A stretch of DNA of 15,294 bases from Ettlia oleoabundans (lineage: Eukaryota; Chlorophyta; Chlorophyceae; Chlamydomonadales). The notes under the pieces are model-generated. The model was not told the DNA's origin. It searched no databases and worked only from the letters and a program-made list of their open reading frames with translations. Shown here piece by piece: positions 1 through 10,176 of this stretch (positions are counted from its first letter, which is position 1; each line of letters begins with the position of its first letter). The DNA lies in the NCBI GenBank assembly GCA_019693395.1, contig JAAMXP010001647.1, positions 1 through 15,294 of the forward strand, given 5' to 3'. The position numbers and the translations under genes are program-made.

Positions 1-350
1 GCCCCCGCCCCGCCACACACATATACACACAGACCAAACACACCACTGCCACCTCCACCTCACACCCACCGACATCGTGAGACACACCCAGCAACCACCA
101 AACACACCCCGGCGACCACCACACACCCATCGGCACCAGCCCTGACGGTTGTCTCGCCGTACCCGCAACTGGAGCACACGTGGCGCCACAAGCTGTCACC
201 CTCCGGCAGCACAACCTCCATGGAACCGCCGCACATGCGGCAGTAGCTGAACGCCTGCCGCGGCTTGGGGGGCAGAGCGATTGGGGGCGAGGGCGGGCCG
301 GCGCTGCTGTCAGCCGCTGCTGCTGCTGCTGCTGCACATGGGGCCGGCAT
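1..350 (-). CDS. Partial Nudix-type hydrolase gene, N-terminal zinc-ribbon exon
   Basis: The visible exon runs from an ATG at 350 down to 163. It encodes an Ala/Pro-rich leader of about 34 residues, then a zinc ribbon: a CRMC pair, 17 residues, then a CSSC pair, with the spacer reading MEVVLPEGDSLWRHV. This C-x2-C-x17-C-x2-C pattern with a PEG/PDG turn is characteristic of the domain preceding the Nudix fold in plant NUDX23-type ADP-ribose/FAD pyrophosphatases. The exon ends in phase 2 at GCGG|GTACGG. Positions 1-162 are then the start of an intron, GT-rich on the coding strand with CA/TG runs. The Nudix box itself would lie beyond the left edge, so catalytic function cannot be confirmed. Position 350 is the only in-frame ATG upstream of the zinc ribbon. 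The frame stays open upstream to about 650, so an earlier exon is possible. The leader might be a transit peptide, but this is weak. Confidence 0.55.
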
Positions 351-892
351 CACTTGCTGCGATTGTCTCCCCTGCTGCAGCCGTGGGCCTGCTAATGACC
401 ACAAACACTGTGCTGCGGCGCTGGGCAGTGGTAGCAGGAGGCTAGGCCGTGCGTGCCTGCGAGGCGGGGCGGCGGGTGGCGTGGGAGAGTGGCGGCAATG
501 TGCAGTCCACCAGACGCTGCGTAGCCACACCTGATCATTGTTGAAGCAACTAAACTGCACCGCGACAGCAACAAACAGACTTCTGCTCCCGCCCGACTCA
601 ACCCCTGGTTCACCCTTGGTGACTAATTGAGAGATCGCTATATGAGTCAAGCACGGCCTTCAAATATACAAAACATGCGATCTCATAAAACCCTGCTGTG
701 CTGCGGCCCTGTGCGACGACTGATGTCAGTGTTTTGCGGCAACCAAGCTTCCTGATCAAATACTGTAGAAGGATTCAAGGCCTCCCCCTTCGTTTTGCGA
801 TAGGACACACAACAGGAGGTGACCAGTGAAGGCAGCCACAGCGAAAGTTGCAGTCTAGGTGTCGGGACGTCCCGGTTTTAGCAGGCCTGTAC
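351..892. other. Intergenic region between divergent Nudix-like and carboxypeptidase genes
   Basis: No convincing coding sequence is visible. The Nudix-like gene reads left and the carboxypeptidase reads right, so this stretch of about 540 bp probably holds both promoters and 5' UTRs. AT-rich patches at 634-642 (CGCTATATG) and 659-672 (TCAAATATACAAAA) are the only TATA-like candidates; neither can be assigned to a gene with confidence. Part of 351-650 stays open in the Nudix frame and could be 5' UTR or an upstream exon. Confidence 0.5.
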
Positions 893-3800
893 ATGATGGG
901 GCACGTATGGCTCTCCGCGGTCTTCATCGCCGCATTGGGGATGCCAAATAACGTGATGGTGAGTTTGCCGGACTGGCCACGGCTGCTTTCGCTGTCTGCA
1001 TCAGCTAACATCGGTTACTATCTTGAAAGATCGGGATCACTCGAGAACGCAAGGCATGCAGCGTGCCGATTGCCGCCGCCATGCCCGCCAAGCTGCCGCC
1101 TGCAGCACCCCTTGCATGCTCACTCTCATCAAAAATAGCAGATTCACGCAGCAGTGTGCAAAGGTTGCTGTTGATTGGTAGTCAAACCTAAAGTTTCTAC
1201 CAGGTGCGTCCTGCAGCCTGCCATCTTGCCCTCTGCTGGCGACCACATGGACTTAATCAGCCTGCGCCCCACGCCCGCTGAGCGGGTACGGCGGCATCGT
1301 GCCAACGAAATCCGCTCAGTGCCCGGCTTTGAAGGCCGGCTGCCATCCCGACATTACGGAGGTTATATTACAGTTGATGAGGAGCGTGGCCGGCACCTGT
1401 ATTACTATTTTGTGCAGTCCCAGCGCAACCCCAGCAAGGATCCCGTGGTGCTCTGGCTCAACGGCGGCCCGGGCTGCAGCAGCTTTGACGGTGGGTGCCA
1501 GCGCCAGCCCTGGACGGGAGAGGTTGACTGGCATGCCACGATGCACTCTCTGCAGGCTCCGCCTGCCCTTTGTATGTTGTCTCCCACATGCAGCGCGAGG
1601 TTGGGGTCCCCCCCCCCCTCCTTCAGGCTTTGTGTACGAGCACGGCCCCTTCAAGTTTGCCTTCAAGGGCGGCAAGGACACCAGCGGGCGGAAGCTGCAA
1701 CAGCTTGAGCTTAGTGAGAACCCCTACAGCTGGAGCCGGGTGGCCAACATGATTTACGTGGACTCACCTGCCGGCGTTGGCATGTCCTACTCAGGTGCGG
1801 CCTCACAGGTTCCCACTCTTCAACCACATGTGTGGCTGACTGTAGTGATGGTCGGTGCCTCAAAGCTTTGCCCTTGTGCCTACTTGTCAGCAGAACCAGC
1901 TCACTGGGTTCTCGAACAACAAGTTGCCTCGACCACTCTGTGCAATGGCGGGCTGCGTGCTGTATCGCAGAAACCAAGGCCGACTATCACACCAACGACA
2001 CCCACACCGCCGCCGACATTAACACCTTCCTGCGCCTTTGGTTTACCAAGTTTGAGGAATTTCAGGTGATAGAAGGATCAGGCCAGCAATTTCATGTGTT
2101 AATTTCATTTCGACAAGAGATGTGCCGAGTGCATGCGCCGTGGTGCTTGCGGATTTGGTAAGCAATGCTTGTTGAGCAGGCTCGTGCAACCTGCTTGCGT
2201 GGGGGAGTTGGCACCACACCTTCCTGCTCACATTCAGTAATTAAGCTTGCCTGCACCTTCTTCCTTCTTCTTGCAGGAAAACCCATTCTTTGTGGCAGGG
2301 GAGAGCTACGCGGGGGTGTATGTGCCGCTGGTGTCGCAGGTAGGTTGCTGCTACACAGCCAACCCATCCTGAAAACCCTCGGGAAATAGAGTGGAACACA
2401 GTCAGTCATCGCTAAATGCACCTGACACAGACGTTGCCAATCACATATGCTCAACACTGTTCCTGCCGGCTGAATTTTCTTTCCGTGTGACTGGCTGCCA
2501 GGCTGTGCTGAACGGCAATGATGCGGGGCAGCATCCCAAGCTGGACCTGCGGGGTTACTTGGTTGGCAACGGCGTGACTGATGAAAAGTTTGACGGCAAT
2601 GCTCTAATTCCATTTGCATACGGCAAGAGCCTGATCAGGTGCCAGTGCCGGCAGCAGCGTGATTGTGTGACTGGCTGTCCATGTGCCGTTGTCTTTACAA
2701 TGTCCAGCGTATGCATGAAGCTGCACTTGTTCAAGAGCAAGCCTTGCGCCTGCTGCCCATGTCAGTGACCCGTCGTCTTGAGCATTCTTTCTTCCCCATT
2801 GCAGTAAGGAGCTGTACCAGGAGGCAGTGTCCAGTTGTGAAGGCGCCTTTTGGAATGCAACCCCAGGCACTGCCTGCGACGCTGTGCTCAACAAAGTGTA
2901 CCACTTCAGTGAGTGGCGGGCTGTGGTTGGCATGAGATGAGCTGTTGCTAGGCATTTAGATATTGTAAGTTGCAGTGAAAACAGCGAGCCCTACGGGTTT
3001 AGCAGCGACAGTGCCTGCGCAGAGGGTAGTCCACCACTGCGTGGTATCGGCTGCCATCTGTTCTCATGAGGCATTTGTCTTTACATGCTAGCCGACTTTA
3101 TGACATATTCTTTATGCATTTTGCCACCCCTACATTCATTCCCGCTGCTGTCTCGTGCTTCTTATCGACTCCTGCCTTGCTGTTGCGCGCCTGCCCTGTC
3201 CCTATGAAGTCTCGGGCCTCAATCTTTACGATGTGCTGGAGCCGTGCTACTTTGGCGACAATCCCTACCACCAACAGCTGGGAGCCGCGCTGACCAATCA
3301 CAGACAGTGGCCCTTGCTTGGGGGCCTGCGTGATGGGCCAGTGCCGGGGCTTGTGGAGCTGTTTGAAGAGCTGGGCCACACGCCGCCCTGCCTGGACAGC
3401 AGGTGGGCTGGGTCTGCAGGAACTGCTCGGTTTCAAGGGTGGCTGATGTGGATGTTGACCTGCTGTGTGATTTTGGCAGCTGAACAGGGTCACCTGCTAG
3501 TTGGCTGGTGCGTGCTCACCGGCAGGCACTTCCTGTTCTCCTGGCTGCCGGGATACACGGCAGGGAGATGTGGGCTTTCTGCAACGATCCGGCTGTTCGA
3601 GAGGCCATCCACGCAGAACCTATCCACAAGATTGGGTCCTTCGATGAATGTGAGCCTGCTCACCCTGCCTGCCTGCCTGCCGCCTGCCTGGTGTTTTTTG
3701 TTTGCCGCCCTCCCCTTGTGTTCCTTGCTCAACAGGCGTTTGTCAACGTTGCAAGCTAAACGCTATATAATAATGCTATGCTGTGTGCTTCCATGCTGCA

Positions 3801-4470
3801 CTGCAACCTACATCAAGTTACATTCGCAGCTGGCTTTGCTCCACCAGCCCCCCCAACAACCCATTGCTGGATTTTTGAACCGCAGGCACCAATGGCGCAC
3901 GCATCCACTACACTCATGATAGCGGTTCCATGCTGCCAGTGCATCGAGACCTGATTACCAGAGGTGGGAGCTTTGTTGCTGAGTTCTGCAGCGATATATG
4001 CAGCGAGTTAAGTGGCATACACCAAGGCTGACCTTGCAAACCACACACCTTTAATGCCGCACTGGCGCTGGCCTTGAGTTTGCTGTGTGCGCCGACATGT
4101 AGGTTTGAAGGGGCTGATATACAGTGGAGACCACGACATGGCCGTGCCGCACACGGGCAGCGAGGCCTGGACCTCATGGCTGGGCCACCAGCTGGGCCTG
4201 GAGTCGCCCTGGGCACCCTGGTACACCTCAGACCACCAGGCAAGTTGGAGCTGCCCTCGACTGTGGTAGCATCAGGGGCTTGGCTTCATACTCACTCTCC
4301 CCTCAATCCCCTCGTTGTTTATCTGTAACTGTCAGGTGGCTGGCTACGTTGTGTACTACCGCGGCCTTGTCTATGCGACTGTGCGCGGCGCGGGCCACAT
4401 GGTGCCCGAGACCAAGCCCGCAGAGGCGTTGGAGATGTTCACCCGGTACCTAGACTGTCTGCGACTGTGA
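893..4470 (+). CDS. Serine carboxypeptidase-like protein (peptidase family S10), 12 exons
   Basis: Exons: 893-958, 1217-1490, 1627-1794, 1971-2065, 2277-2339, 2502-2638, 2805-2908, 3210-3402, 3564-3649, 3886-3963, 4103-4239, 4336-4470; together 1536 nt, 511 aa plus TGA. The S10 fold is recognised from [14 protein letters not shown] (residues 101-114), the nucleophile motif GESYAG (Ser211), the SGDHD motif carrying the catalytic Asp (429-433) and GAGHMVPE (His488). The family removes C-terminal residues from peptides, or acts as acyltransferase, in vacuole or secretory pathway; this sequence most resembles plant SCPL20-type enzymes. Exon 1 encodes a hydrophobic stretch ([13 protein letters not shown]) fitting a signal peptide and joins exon 2 in phase 0 at CTGCAG|CCT. 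The start may be 893 or the adjacent ATG at 896. Intron 11 (4240-4335) uses a GC donor, CAG|GCAAGT. The acceptor of exon 8 (ATGAAG|TCT) is the weakest. Peptidase versus acyltransferase activity cannot be decided from sequence. Confidence 0.93.
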
Positions 4471-5009
4471 GGCAGGCCTGATTGCAGTTCTCCTGACATG
4501 CACAGTTATTTTTTGATGTCTGCAAACCCCACCATGCACCATCTTTTGTTATACATGCACGATGCTGCTCTTCTGTGTGCTGTCGCGCTCGTGAAGGTTT
4601 GTGTCCGCTTCGACGGTTTGCGGCACTGCATCCCGGGGGGGAACGGTGGTTTTTCAACGTCCTATACCTTCCAGCCCCTGCTGCAATGGGCACTCACAGC
4701 AGTGAAGACGTGCTGGCCACTGGCATGGTGCGCAGCAGCAACTGCGTGGCGGGTATGGGGGCGAAACGCTGCGCTGTGGGCCGGGCCATGAGTCGTGAAG
4801 CATTCAAAGCCTCGTTCTTTGGCCTTGCTGAGCTGCGACTCATGCTTTGCACTGAATTCTCTACAGGTGACTGCTGTACGCCTGCAGCGTTGTAGCCACG
4901 GCTTAGTCGGGTTAGTGTTGTTGACTTGTTCTGCTGCCCTTGGACAGCCAGTGGCGCTTATCAGCAAAAGTAGCGCTCGCCGGGCCTCAAAACCAGGTTG
5001 GCGGCCAGT
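4471..5009. other. Intergenic region between carboxypeptidase and patatin-like genes
   Basis: This stretch should hold the 3' UTR of the carboxypeptidase and the promoter and 5' UTR of the patatin-like gene. An in-frame TAG at 4971-4973 lies upstream of the patatin-like ATG. An open stretch beginning with ATG at 4686 looks coding by composition, but joining it at its GT (4867) to the next AG (4947) reads straight into a TAG, so I do not support it as an upstream exon. It could be a leader exon or a short upstream ORF. Confidence 0.5.
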
Positions 5010-7118
5010 ATGGCGTCGTGTAGGTCCGCCCACGTCAAACCTGCGGCGTTGGTGCACGGAAGATGGGGCTCCGTTAGCCGCGGTCGGCCCCCTGTGAAGG
5101 TCACCGCAGCAGCCTCGGGCATTGCAGCGCCCGGACGGGAGCTGCGTTCGGAGCCTCTGACTTCTGACACCGGCGTCGCAGAGCGGTTGCCGCTGCCGCT
5201 GCCTGGCTGGTTTCAACCAGCAAGTACTGCGGAGTCTTCAGCAGCGCCGTTGGATATGAAGCTCTCGACTGTCGGCAGGCAGCCCATCTTGTCCTTTGCT
5301 GGCGGTGGCATCTTTTTCTGGTGAGTAGAGCGGGTTCTATCCCACTACATGGGGTTGAAAACGTGCACCGGGCTGTGGAGTTTTCAGTTGGACAAACCTG
5401 CATTGCGAGTTTGCGTTTGTTTTTGGTTATGGTGTTGTCACTGTGCTGCATGTGGTCTAAAGCCTCCCTTCTGCACGGCTGGCTGGCTGCTTGCAGGTGG
5501 GAGCTGGGCTGCCTGCGCTACTTGCGCCAAAACTTTGACCTGTCCGGAGTGCAGCTTGTGGGCGCTTCAGCTGGGGGCTTGATTGCTACATTAGCAGCCT
5601 GCGGCGTGGACGAAGATAGAGCGGTGGGGTGTGCAGCTGCTGGGTTGGGAGCTAGAGGGGCCGCAATGTTTCAGCAGCTTCCTCATGCGATATTTTGGAG
5701 GCACCTGATGTTCACTCGTCCCTGAGGGTTGTCTTCCCCCTTTGTTGCCTGCCTGTAGTTGCGCGTGGCTAACCGGCTGGCCCATGAGTACGGCGTGTTT
5801 GAGCGTCCTGCCGGTCTTGCGGGCATTTGGGGCTCCCTCATCCGCCGCTGGCTGGAGGAGCTGCTGCCTGAAGATGCGGCGCAGATGTGTGCGGGGCGTG
5901 TGCGGCTGGTGGTCACAGAGATGCCCAGCCTGCGGCTGCGCTACCTGCAGGACTTTGAGTCCAAGCAGGACCTTATTGACGCTAACAGTGAGTGGGCAGG
6001 CAGCGGGGCGGAAACCTTGGCAGGCAGGCAGGCAGGCAGGCAGCACCAAGGAAATGCCACCAAAGGTTGTGGCCGGCAGTGTGCTTGTGCTGCAGTCCAG
6101 CTTTTTTCTGAGCATGTTCTGTCCTGCCCACGTGCGTCTTCATTAGCCCAGTCTTCACACGCTTCCCTTGTTGCCCCTTCCCTGCTGTCTGTCATGTAGT
6201 GGCCAGCGTGCACATCCCTTTCTTCTTGGATGGCAGTGCCACCTGTGCCTACGGCGGCCGTTCCTACATTGACGGCTCGCTGTGGGACTTCATCCTGTCG
6301 GACAACAGCGATCTCATCAAGTGTGACGGCGAGGCATGCATAATCGACTATGTGAGCAGTTGCTGCCAATGCCGCTCCCCCTTTCCGCCCAACACATGCA
6401 TACACATGCATGGGGGCACATAGCTAGCAATGTGTTGCCAGTTGCTTGGGATGGGGCCACTGCAGCACCTTTTCTCATTTCCTTTCCTGCTGCTTGCGTG
6501 TCTGTAGCCAATTTTGCGCCTCTGCTGTATGCTCTTGCCGTAACATGCCGCTGTTCAGTGTTTTGCCATCGACTTCTTCTGCCTGGCATGTTAAAAATTG
6601 GTTTCCTGAGGTGCACTGGGTGTGCCTCCATTCCCTTCCTTTCAGTTCAATGACGACCAGCTCAAGTGGAACCGCCTGGACTTCATCAAGCTGGCTGATA
6701 TGGCGCAGGTGCAGGCGTTTGTTCAGACTGGCTATGCCTACGCTCAGCGTACAGACGCATCAAGTGAGTGCTGGGTGGCAGGCACCTCCTATGGGGTTCT
6801 GAGCGTGTTGCTCTCATGCTGCAGCAGCAACAGTACAGTGGCGACAGAGGCTCAGCCATCTGAGGGTTCGTCTGAGGCAATGCTGGGACTATTCGTCTGT
6901 GTTGCCGTGCTGGCCATCTTACATCCTTTGTCAACAGATCGTATTCTCCTCTTTGTTCTATGTTACTGCCATACTTGGTCAAAACACTTCCCCTTGTACC
7001 CACCATAGGTGACTTCTTTGAGCGCACGCTTGGCAGCACCCGCAAAGGAGTTATGAGAAAAGCCCTGGAGGCCCCCGTGTGGAGCTTGCGGCGTGCTCTT
7101 TCGTCAGTATATGGCTGA
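5010..7118 (+). CDS. Patatin-like acyl hydrolase, probable chloroplast protein, 6 exons
   Basis: Exons: 5010-5320, 5497-5623, 5759-5987, 6200-6351, 6646-6763, 7009-7118; total 1047 nt, 348 aa plus TGA, all junctions GT-AG and in phase. The patatin fold has three signatures: the oxyanion loop AGGGIFFW (residues 97-104), the nucleophile elbow GASAG (Ser128) and the dyad Asp in YIDGSLWDF (Asp247). Family members cleave acyl chains from glycerolipids or lysophospholipids with a Ser-Asp dyad. The first 43 residues lack Asp and Glu, are rich in Ser, Arg, Ala and Val, and contain VKVTAAAS, resembling an algal transit-peptide cleavage site, so plastid targeting is inferred. The mature part is short, little more than the catalytic domain, and similar to the algal 'FabD/lysophospholipase-like' group. 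Substrate cannot be predicted. An in-frame TAG at 4971 supports the start at 5010. Confidence 0.9.
6019..6043. repeat. (GGCA)6 microsatellite in patatin-like intron 3
   Basis: Six uninterrupted GGCA units plus one base lie inside intron 3 (5988-6199) of the patatin-like gene. A related CTGC-rich run lies at about 3664-3690 in intron 9 of the carboxypeptidase gene. These are simple-sequence tracts with no coding role. Confidence 0.9.
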
Positions 7119-7830
7119 AGTTGTCAGTGCAGTGGCTCTAAAGAGCAGTTACCTGACATGCATTGGAATTTGTGCGCCTGTGGCGCTGCTGCGTGTCATC
7201 GCTGCACGGCACCACCTTGGGTAGGGGAGCATGGAAACACGTCCGCCTACAAGCCCTTATACTCGTATCTTTCTTTATGAACTGTTAAGGCTTTGATCAT
7301 TACTTCTGTCTTCAGAGTAATCCAGCTGTGTGCTGGTGTTTCTGTGTGGTCGTTTTTGATGTCGTCAGGTGTGTGTTCTTCTTCTTGGAATGGCTGCTGG
7401 TCTGCCACCCTGCTCCGTGCTTTTCATGCTTCACTTTTATTAATCGTAAATTCCATTTTGCTTCTTTGCTGCTGCATTGCACTGACAGATTGCACGCATT
7501 CCCCCTGTTCCTTCTTCCCTTTTGTACGGCCAGCATCCCGCATGCTCGCCGCAAGATGCATACGCTTTCTGATGGCACTAATTGGCCGCTCATGGTCGCG
7601 TGCCACCTTCTGTACATTACTTTGCCTTGGGATGCGATCTGTCATCACCTCTCACCCTCTTCTCACAATCAACCAACCGTTCCAATCAATCCTTCTTCTT
7701 ACTGCATACAGTCATGGGCTATCATAGTGGAGCTGTCAGTCCTGTCAGTCCTCCTACTCATGACAATGTCGACTCACAATAGCAGGGTGTTCAGTCACAG
7801 TTGGCCTCTCACAGAAATCTAAAGGCTGCC
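7119..7830. other. Convergent intergenic region holding two 3' UTRs
   Basis: The patatin-like gene ends at 7118 and the BCCIP homologue, read leftward, ends at 7831, so this 712-bp stretch sits between two 3' ends. It is markedly T- and C-rich on the plus strand from about 7260. Long open frames exist here on both strands, but they begin at non-ATG codons, lack any recognisable domain and are best explained by the skewed composition. I saw no clear algal TGTAA polyadenylation signal near either stop codon. Confidence 0.5.
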
Positions 7831-9345
7831 TCAATGCCCAGCCGACTTCATGAGTGCCGCCAATTGCTTGCGTGCTGCTGCTGCCGCCGCTGCTGTCACA
7901 AGCATCACAACACGGCAAGGTTGCAGCTCATCTTTACCCACCAACCGGTCTGCTACTGAAATAGTAAAACTCCAGTCTGCCGCTGCCTGGTAACACTCAG
8001 CCTCAGGAAGAAAATGCACCACCCCTGTAGCAGCGGCTGACTCTTGCTGGGATGCCCCTTTCTGCTTCTTCTGCTGCTGCTGGTTGCTGCTTCTGCTTGC
8101 ATGTTCGGCTTGCTGCATGGGGTCTGTGTATGCCCGAACTACCATTAGGAACTGTTTCAGCTTAAATGCCACACGATCAACCTGAAGGTGGCAAATATTG
8201 CAGATGGCAGTACCAAACAGGACATGTAGAGGCTTTGTGTAGCCATTCATTTGGTGCTGCCCCCGTGCTGGCGTTGACAGATATGCAGCACAAAGTTGCT
8301 ATCGGATAAAGAGCTTGCCGTCACGTTTATTGCAGTACTGGAACAGATGTCCATTGAATTGATCCAGGCTAAATGCTCCCTTACCTTGCTCAGCTCCTCA
8401 TCCTCCGCCGCCTCCTCAATCTCTGTGAACAGCGAGTCCTGTAGTGGCTCTGCCAGCTCCGGCGGCGAGTTGACAAGGCGTTCATTGATGACCAGGCCGG
8501 TGCCCTCAGCTTTCCATGCCTGCGGCAGAAAAACAAGCGCATGAAGAGCCGGTGACGAGAAGGCGGTGTAATTTGAGGAAGATGCAGCTCATGGCAGCAG
8601 TTGCAGCAGCCAGGTGCAGGGCACCGCCCGCCTCTGCAGCAATTACTTCAAGACCAACCTGTTCTAGAACGTGCTGATGCTGCTCTCCAGCTGCAGACAG
8701 CAGATAGCCTTGCAGCTCGCGCAGCGGCTTGGCGTCCGCATGATGCCGCAGGTTGAGCACGGTGGAAACACCGATGGGGTCATTCTCCTCTCCGCACTTG
8801 ATCACGCTGCCCACGCCCGCGCTCTCGCCCTGCACTCAAATGGTATGGCGCTGGGCGTAAATCAGGGTTCGTTACAAGAACGGGTTGCATAGCAGCAGCA
8901 AAGCGGCGACGGCGGCCTGCAGTGATTGTCACGTGCATCGTATCGGTCTTGATTTAGGCAGCACTTTTGCCGCTAATCCTCAGCTGCACGACAGCGATGG
9001 ATGGCCATGCATAGCCAGCTGCTTGCCGCGCGCCTGTCGGATGATGGCATCAGCCAGCTCGGAACAGGCCCATTGCTGGCCATCCAGGTAGTTCTGCAAC
9101 AGCGTCCGTAATCCGTGGAAGTCTTTCTCTTGAGGACAATAGAAGCCAAAGTCCACGTCCACCTGCTCAAAAGCCTCGCCCGCTTCGTCATCGCTGCTCT
9201 CGCTGCCGTTGTCTTCACCACCCGAGGTAAAATCTTCGCTGCTGTCATCCGATGAAGTGTCAGCAGAGCCTGACTCCTGCTGCTCCTGCTCATCCTCGCT
9301 GCTGCTTCCAAGCGGCTCTTCTTGCTGCTGCTTCCGCTTGGGCAT
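7831..9345 (-). CDS. BCCIP: BCCIP/BCP1 family protein (protein transport / ribosome biogenesis), 4 exons
   Basis: Exons on the minus strand: 9345-9034, 8829-8659, 8519-8385, 8181-7831; 969 nt, 322 aa plus TGA, close to the usual family length of around 300. The order of signatures fits BCCIP/BCP1: an acidic Ser/Glu/Asp-rich N-terminus (residues 14-60), VDVDFGFYCPQEKDFHGLRT, ELADAIIRQ, VGSVIK, GLVINERLVNSPPEL, FKLKQFLMVVRAY, then a C-terminal block with ADWSF and VVMLV. Yeast Bcp1 acts in nuclear export and as a chaperone for ribosomal protein uL14; mammalian BCCIP also binds BRCA2 and p21. The shared role is nuclear, in ribosome biogenesis. A Gln/Lys/Ala-rich insert (about residues 237-258) and an Ala run near the C-terminus are low-complexity additions. 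Exons 2-4 use GT-AG joins in phase 0. The exon 1 donor is unclear: the only in-phase solution I see is a GC donor after the CAG codon at 9036-9034. An in-frame ATG at 9411 is an alternative start. Confidence 0.9.
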
Positions 9346-9771
9346 TATCGCTGCTTGCACTGCAGATACAATTGGTTGCTGAGGGACGCCATGGTGTCCG
9401 TTGCCACACATGCCATAGGCTGACACTGCACAGCGCACGGGACAAGCATAACAGGGTGTCCAAACTGGTGCCCGTTGCCGTTGCCGTCTCAACTCTAATT
9501 TGTGCGAAGAAATGTAAAGGGGGAGTTCCCGTCAAACTTGGGTACATGTACTTACGGCTATAGGCAGGGGTCAGGGGTTTTGGGAGGGTAGAAATGTCTC
9601 TAGAGGAGCTCGATGGAGGGCTTTGCTTTGCTCCGGGGGCTTACAGTCTGGTTTCAGCTAACAAACTGCCACTCAGATTTTGGGGGGAGCAATAGGTAGA
9701 GAAGCATGTATAGCCAGGAAGACAACGGGATGCAGGCAGGTGCAGCCCACTTTACGGGTCCAAGCAGTGTG
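9346..9771. other. Putative BCCIP promoter region, bounded by a retrotransposon LTR
   Basis: These 426 bp separate the BCCIP start codon from the end of the minus-strand element. The region presumably carries the BCCIP promoter and 5' UTR. The BCCIP frame remains open upstream to about 9492 and contains an in-frame ATG at 9411. I see no other gene or convincing TATA box. The five bases just left of the LTR (9767-9771, GTGTG) are the predicted target-site duplication of the minus-strand element; its partner lies outside the window. Confidence 0.5.
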
Positions 9772-9965
9772 TGTTGTAGGACTGTTGACCGCTTTACAGC
9801 CTGGCCTAAATAGGCTCTGTAGGCACGGTTACAGACCGCAAGGCGTCAGTCACACTAAGGTGAAAGACCACGAACAAGCGTGTGGATCAGACCAAGAAGA
9901 TACAGCACAGCATGCATAGCATAGCACGCATGACAGGTTGGCAGCAAATGTGCTATCCTGCCACA
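9772..9965 (-). repeat. 3' LTR of the minus-strand element
   Basis: On the minus strand it begins TGTGGCAGGATAGCAC and ends CAGTCCTACAACA, giving TGT...ACA termini. It pairs as an inverted repeat with 11019-11213: by eye, about nine substitutions and one indel in 195 bp (around 95% identity). Its left boundary is defined by the point where similarity stops, exactly at the ACA terminus. The TATAAA seen in the other copy is TGTAAA here. Confidence 0.92.
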
Positions 9966-9980
9966 TTATCCCCCTCCCAG
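9966..9980 (-). other. Polypurine tract priming plus-strand synthesis
   Basis: On the minus strand the sequence is CTGGGAGGGGGATAA immediately before the TGTGG start of the 3' LTR. A purine run directly abutting U3 is the expected plus-strand primer of LTR retrotransposons. Its position independently fixes the LTR start at TGTGG. Confidence 0.85.
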
Positions 9981-10176
9981 GAAAGTCAACGTCCTCGCTT
10001 GACAGAAAGGCAGGAAGCGGAGGCAGAAGGGGGGTAGAAGAAAAGCCACAAGAAGGGAGGCAAGGATGAGGGAATGAGGGAAAGTAAAAACAGCATGTGG
10101 CCGGTTACCCAAGTGGCACCATCGCACCAGCAATGCAGAATACAATCCCAAAAGTGGGCAGCAATAGCAGGTAGGG

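Noticed and set aside
1..162. CA/TG-rich run at the left edge as a functional repeat element
   Set aside because: It is irregular and falls within the predicted intron of the minus-strand Nudix-like gene; simple-sequence drift is enough.
1175..1246. In-frame upstream extension of the carboxypeptidase exon back to 1175
   Set aside because: The codon at 1175 is TTG, and the extension gives no signal peptide. The stretch is better explained as the end of intron 1 with its acceptor at 1216.
4686..4866. ATG-started open stretch ending at a GT, as a possible first exon of the patatin-like gene
   Set aside because: Joining its GT at 4867 to the AG at 4947 runs directly into a TAG, and the patatin-like gene already has a good ATG at 5010 with an upstream in-frame stop.
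7293..7822. Long overlapping open frames with hydrophobic residues in the convergent intergenic region
   Set aside because: They begin at non-ATG codons, overlap in several frames, show no domain, and follow from the T/C-rich composition of two facing 3' UTRs.
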